Assembly (NCBI GenBank): GCA_023265995.1
Contig: JAHFSA010000004.1
Span: 220,340-284,339 of the forward strand
Source of the DNA: Perlucidibaca sp.
Lineage (GTDB): Bacteria > Pseudomonadota > Gammaproteobacteria > Pseudomonadales > Moraxellaceae
Reading direction: 5' to 3'
Length of the DNA: 64,000 nucleotides
In this document: positions 62,309 through 64,000 of the stretch, one piece after another
Layout: each line of letters begins with the position of its first letter
How positions within the stretch are numbered: the first letter of the stretch is position 1
Notes under the pieces: model-generated
The model's database searches: none
What the model saw: only the letters and a program-made list of their open reading frames with translations
What the model was told of the DNA's origin: nothing
Made by a program: the position numbers and the translations under genes

Positions 62309-63313
62309 ATGCGTAAGCTCAACCATCTGGCCGTGGCCCTGGTCGCCGCCACTGCAGCCACTGCCTCCATGCAAGCCGCTGCTGCCAACAAGATCTGCGT
62401 GTTCGACATCCTGGGTGCCCAGGGTGATGTGTCGGGCATGATGAAGGACTATGCACTTGCCGCCTCCAAGCTGGGCGCCACGCTCGACCTCAAGTCCTAC
62501 ACGGACGAGCGCACCGCCGCTGAAGACTTCAAGGCCGGCCAGTGCGACGGCGTCATGCTCACCGGCATGCGTGGTCGTCAGTTCAACAGCTTCACCGGCT
62601 CGCTCGATTCGATCGGCGCCATCCCGAGCTACCAGGTGATGGAAAAGGCTCTGGCCACCCTCGCCAACCCGGCTCTGGCCGCCAAGATGGTGCAGGGCAA
62701 GTATGAAGTCGCCGGTGTCGCCCCGGCCGGTGCCGCCTACCTGTTCGTGAAGGATCGTTCGATCAACCACGTCGACAAGCTGGCCGGCAAGAAGATCGCG
62801 ATTTTCGATTACGACAAGGCCCAGGCCAAGATGGTGCAGAAGGTCGGCGCTCAGCCGGTCTCCTCGGACATCACCAACTTCGCTGCCAAGTTCAACAACA
62901 ACGCAGTTGACATCGTTGCCTCCCCGGCACTGGCCTACAAGCCGCTGGAGCTCTACAAGGGCCTGGGCAAGGCCGGCGCCGTTGTGCGTTTCCCGATCGC
63001 TCAGCTGACCTTCCAGATGGTCATCAACAAGGACAAGTTCCCGGCTGGCTTCGGTCAGAAGTCCCGCGTTTACTGGGATGGCCAGTATGACCGCGCCAAG
63101 GCTCTGATCTCCAAGGCCGAGAAGGACATTCCGGCCAGCGTCTGGATGGATCTCCCGGCCAAGGACAAGGATGGCTACGTCGTCATGCTGCGTGACGCTC
63201 GTATCTCCCTGACCAAGGACGGCATCTACGATCCGGTCATGATGAAGCTGCTGAAGAAGACCCGTTGCTCGGTCGACAGCGGCGATGCTGAATGCTCGCA
63301 GAACCTCGAATAA
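62309..63313 (+). CDS. Putative periplasmic solute-binding protein, DUF6091/AdeT1-2-like
   Basis: A 334-residue exported protein with signal peptide ([17 protein letters not shown]). The mature protein looks like a two-lobe binding protein: ICVFDILGAQGDVSGMMKDYA, GQCDGVMLTGMRGRQFNSFTGS, GKKIAIFDYDKAQAKMVQKVG. The C-terminus has two Cys (RCSVDSGDAECSQN) that could form a disulfide. It resembles the DUF6091 group that includes Acinetobacter AdeT proteins, labelled as efflux proteins though they look like binding proteins; this link is from memory. AAAGAGGG precedes the ATG. A terminator follows. Confidence 0.7.
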   Translation: MRKLNHLAVALVAATAATASMQAAAANKICVFDILGAQGDVSGMMKDYALAASKLGATLDLKSYTDERTAAEDFKAGQCDGVMLTGMRGRQFNSFTGSLDSIGAIPSYQVMEKALATLANPALAAKMVQGKYEVAGVAPAGAAYLFVKDRSINHVDKLAGKKIAIFDYDKAQAKMVQKVGAQPVSSDITNFAAKFNNNAVDIVASPALAYKPLELYKGLGKAGAVVRFPIAQLTFQMVINKDKFPAGFGQKSRVYWDGQYDRAKALISKAEKDIPASVWMDLPAKDKDGYVVMLRDARISLTKDGIYDPVMMKLLKKTRCSVDSGDAECSQNLE

Positions 63314-63350
63314 GGTTCCGCGTGCTGCATCACTCGTGTGAAGCAAGGAG

Positions 63351-63380
63351 ACGGCAGGATCATTGATCCTGCCGTTTTTT
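63351..63380 (+). terminator. Strong intrinsic terminator after the binding-protein gene
   Basis: ACGGCAGGATCA/TGATCCTGCCGT-type stem (12 bp, tight loop) followed by six T. It lies between the binding-protein gene and the permease gene, so the permease would be made at lower level by read-through. Confidence 0.92.
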
Positions 63381-63401
63381 CTTATCTGCAGGATGTCAAA
63401 C

Positions 63402-64000
63402 ATGAAGAGCAAGCCAGTCTTCCCGGGCCGGGGGCGCCCGGAGTGGCTCTCGAGTCTGCCGGTTTTTGCGCTGCTGTTCCTGGCTCTGGTGATCGGCACC
63501 GGGGAAATGCTTCATGGCCAGCTGCTGCGCATGGGCGAACGCATGTTCGGCGACCCGGCCAGCAATGTGCAGTACTTCATGCTGCGTGCCGACCCGGTCA
63601 GGCCCGAGTGCGATCCGCATCAGGACATTGATGCTGCCATGGCTGCGCACGCTGCCGCACCGGCGGCAGGCGATCTGTTCTCGGAGCTCTTTGCTGGTGA
63701 GCCGCAGAGCCCGGCGGCACTGAAGGCATCGCTGGAGAGTGCCAAGGCGCTCTGCGTCCGCAAGTTCAAGGCATATGACAGCATCACTGCGCATCTGACG
63801 CCCGAGCTTCGCGCATATCGCACACTCGAAACCGGTTTCTTCGGGCTCTTCAGATTCGGTAGCGAAAATCGTCCGCTGGTCCTGATGCTGCTGTTCGCCG
63901 TTGCTGCAACAAGCGCAACTTTGCGTGTCCATCACATCAGCCTGCGTCCGCCGCGTTACCGCATCGATTTCGTGATTCACGGCCTGTTCATGGTGGCGGC
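63402..64000 (+). CDS. TRAP-type permease-like membrane protein (partial, 3' end off window)
   Basis: The first 199 codons are visible with no stop. Residues 18-36 form a membrane helix (SLPVFALLFLALVIGTGEM), then about 110 residues of periplasmic domain with YFMLRADPVRPECDPHQD and a second Cys (LCVRKFKAY), then membrane helices from residue 165. This fits the N-terminus of large TRAP permease subunits that carry a fused small subunit, seen beside TatT/AdeT-like genes in related bacteria. AGGA lies nine bases before the ATG. The DctM core would lie outside the window, so the assignment rests on context. Confidence 0.55.
   Translation, partial: MKSKPVFPGRGRPEWLSSLPVFALLFLALVIGTGEMLHGQLLRMGERMFGDPASNVQYFMLRADPVRPECDPHQDIDAAMAAHAAAPAAGDLFSELFAGEPQSPAALKASLESAKALCVRKFKAYDSITAHLTPELRAYRTLETGFFGLFRFGSENRPLVLMLLFAVAATSATLRVHHISLRPPRYRIDFVIHGLFMVA

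Overview
The window is GC-rich chromosomal DNA of a Gram-negative gammaproteobacterium. The run smpB | rnfH-bamE-fur-recN-grpE-dnaK-dnaJ-dapB-carA-carB-greA | yhbY-rlmE-ftsH-folP-glmM-tpiA-secG-tRNALeu-tRNAfMet-rimP-nusA-infB-rbfA-truB-rpsO-pnp matches the order known from Pseudomonas. That points to the order Pseudomonadales. The lipoprotein-rich flanks would fit a Moraxellaceae-like or related aquatic genus, but the genus cannot be fixed from sequence alone. No prophage, insertion sequence or CRISPR array was seen.

Left flank (1-24 kb), mostly accessory envelope functions. It starts with a cut-off RhlE-type helicase. A plus-strand group follows: an M19/amidohydrolase-like lipoprotein, a small cupredoxin-like protein, a polytopic membrane protein and an SDR oxidoreductase. 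On the minus strand is a tightly overlapped four-gene unit: a secreted beta-helix protein, a YtkA/FixH-like lipoprotein, a MauG-type di-heme peroxidase and an M50 membrane protease. Next come an AraC-type regulator beside a neutral ceramidase, a shortened KdpD-like kinase with a KdpE-like regulator directly upstream of the potassium transporter kup, a PHB-depolymerase-like lipoprotein, tmRNA, a penicillin-acylase-family lipoprotein and an aldehyde dehydrogenase.

Core block (24-61 kb). smpB and the fur/recN/heat-shock/dapB/carAB/greA genes keep the Pseudomonas order, with changes. ratA is replaced by a divergent NSS-like membrane protein. mscS sits between dnaJ and dapB. Nine small genes are inserted between greA and yhbY: lipoproteins, NUDIX, DUF1304, PEBP, GATase, SMR and Mpo1-like. 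carAB has a promoter, a terminator-type hairpin and an overlapping 25-codon leader ORF ending inside the TTG start of carA. The translation/ribosome-maturation operon follows, with two tRNA genes, tandem terminators before rimP, and structured leaders before rpsO and pnp.

Right flank (61-64 kb). A TatT-like lipoprotein, an AdeT/DUF6091-like periplasmic binding protein and a truncated membrane protein look like an atypical TRAP-type transporter, with a strong terminator between the binding protein and the permease.

Best candidates for a second look: the carAB leader, the initiator tRNA with a U1:U72 mismatch, the beta-helix/YtkA/MauG/M50 unit, the TatT/AdeT/permease cluster and the KdpDE-like/Kup unit.
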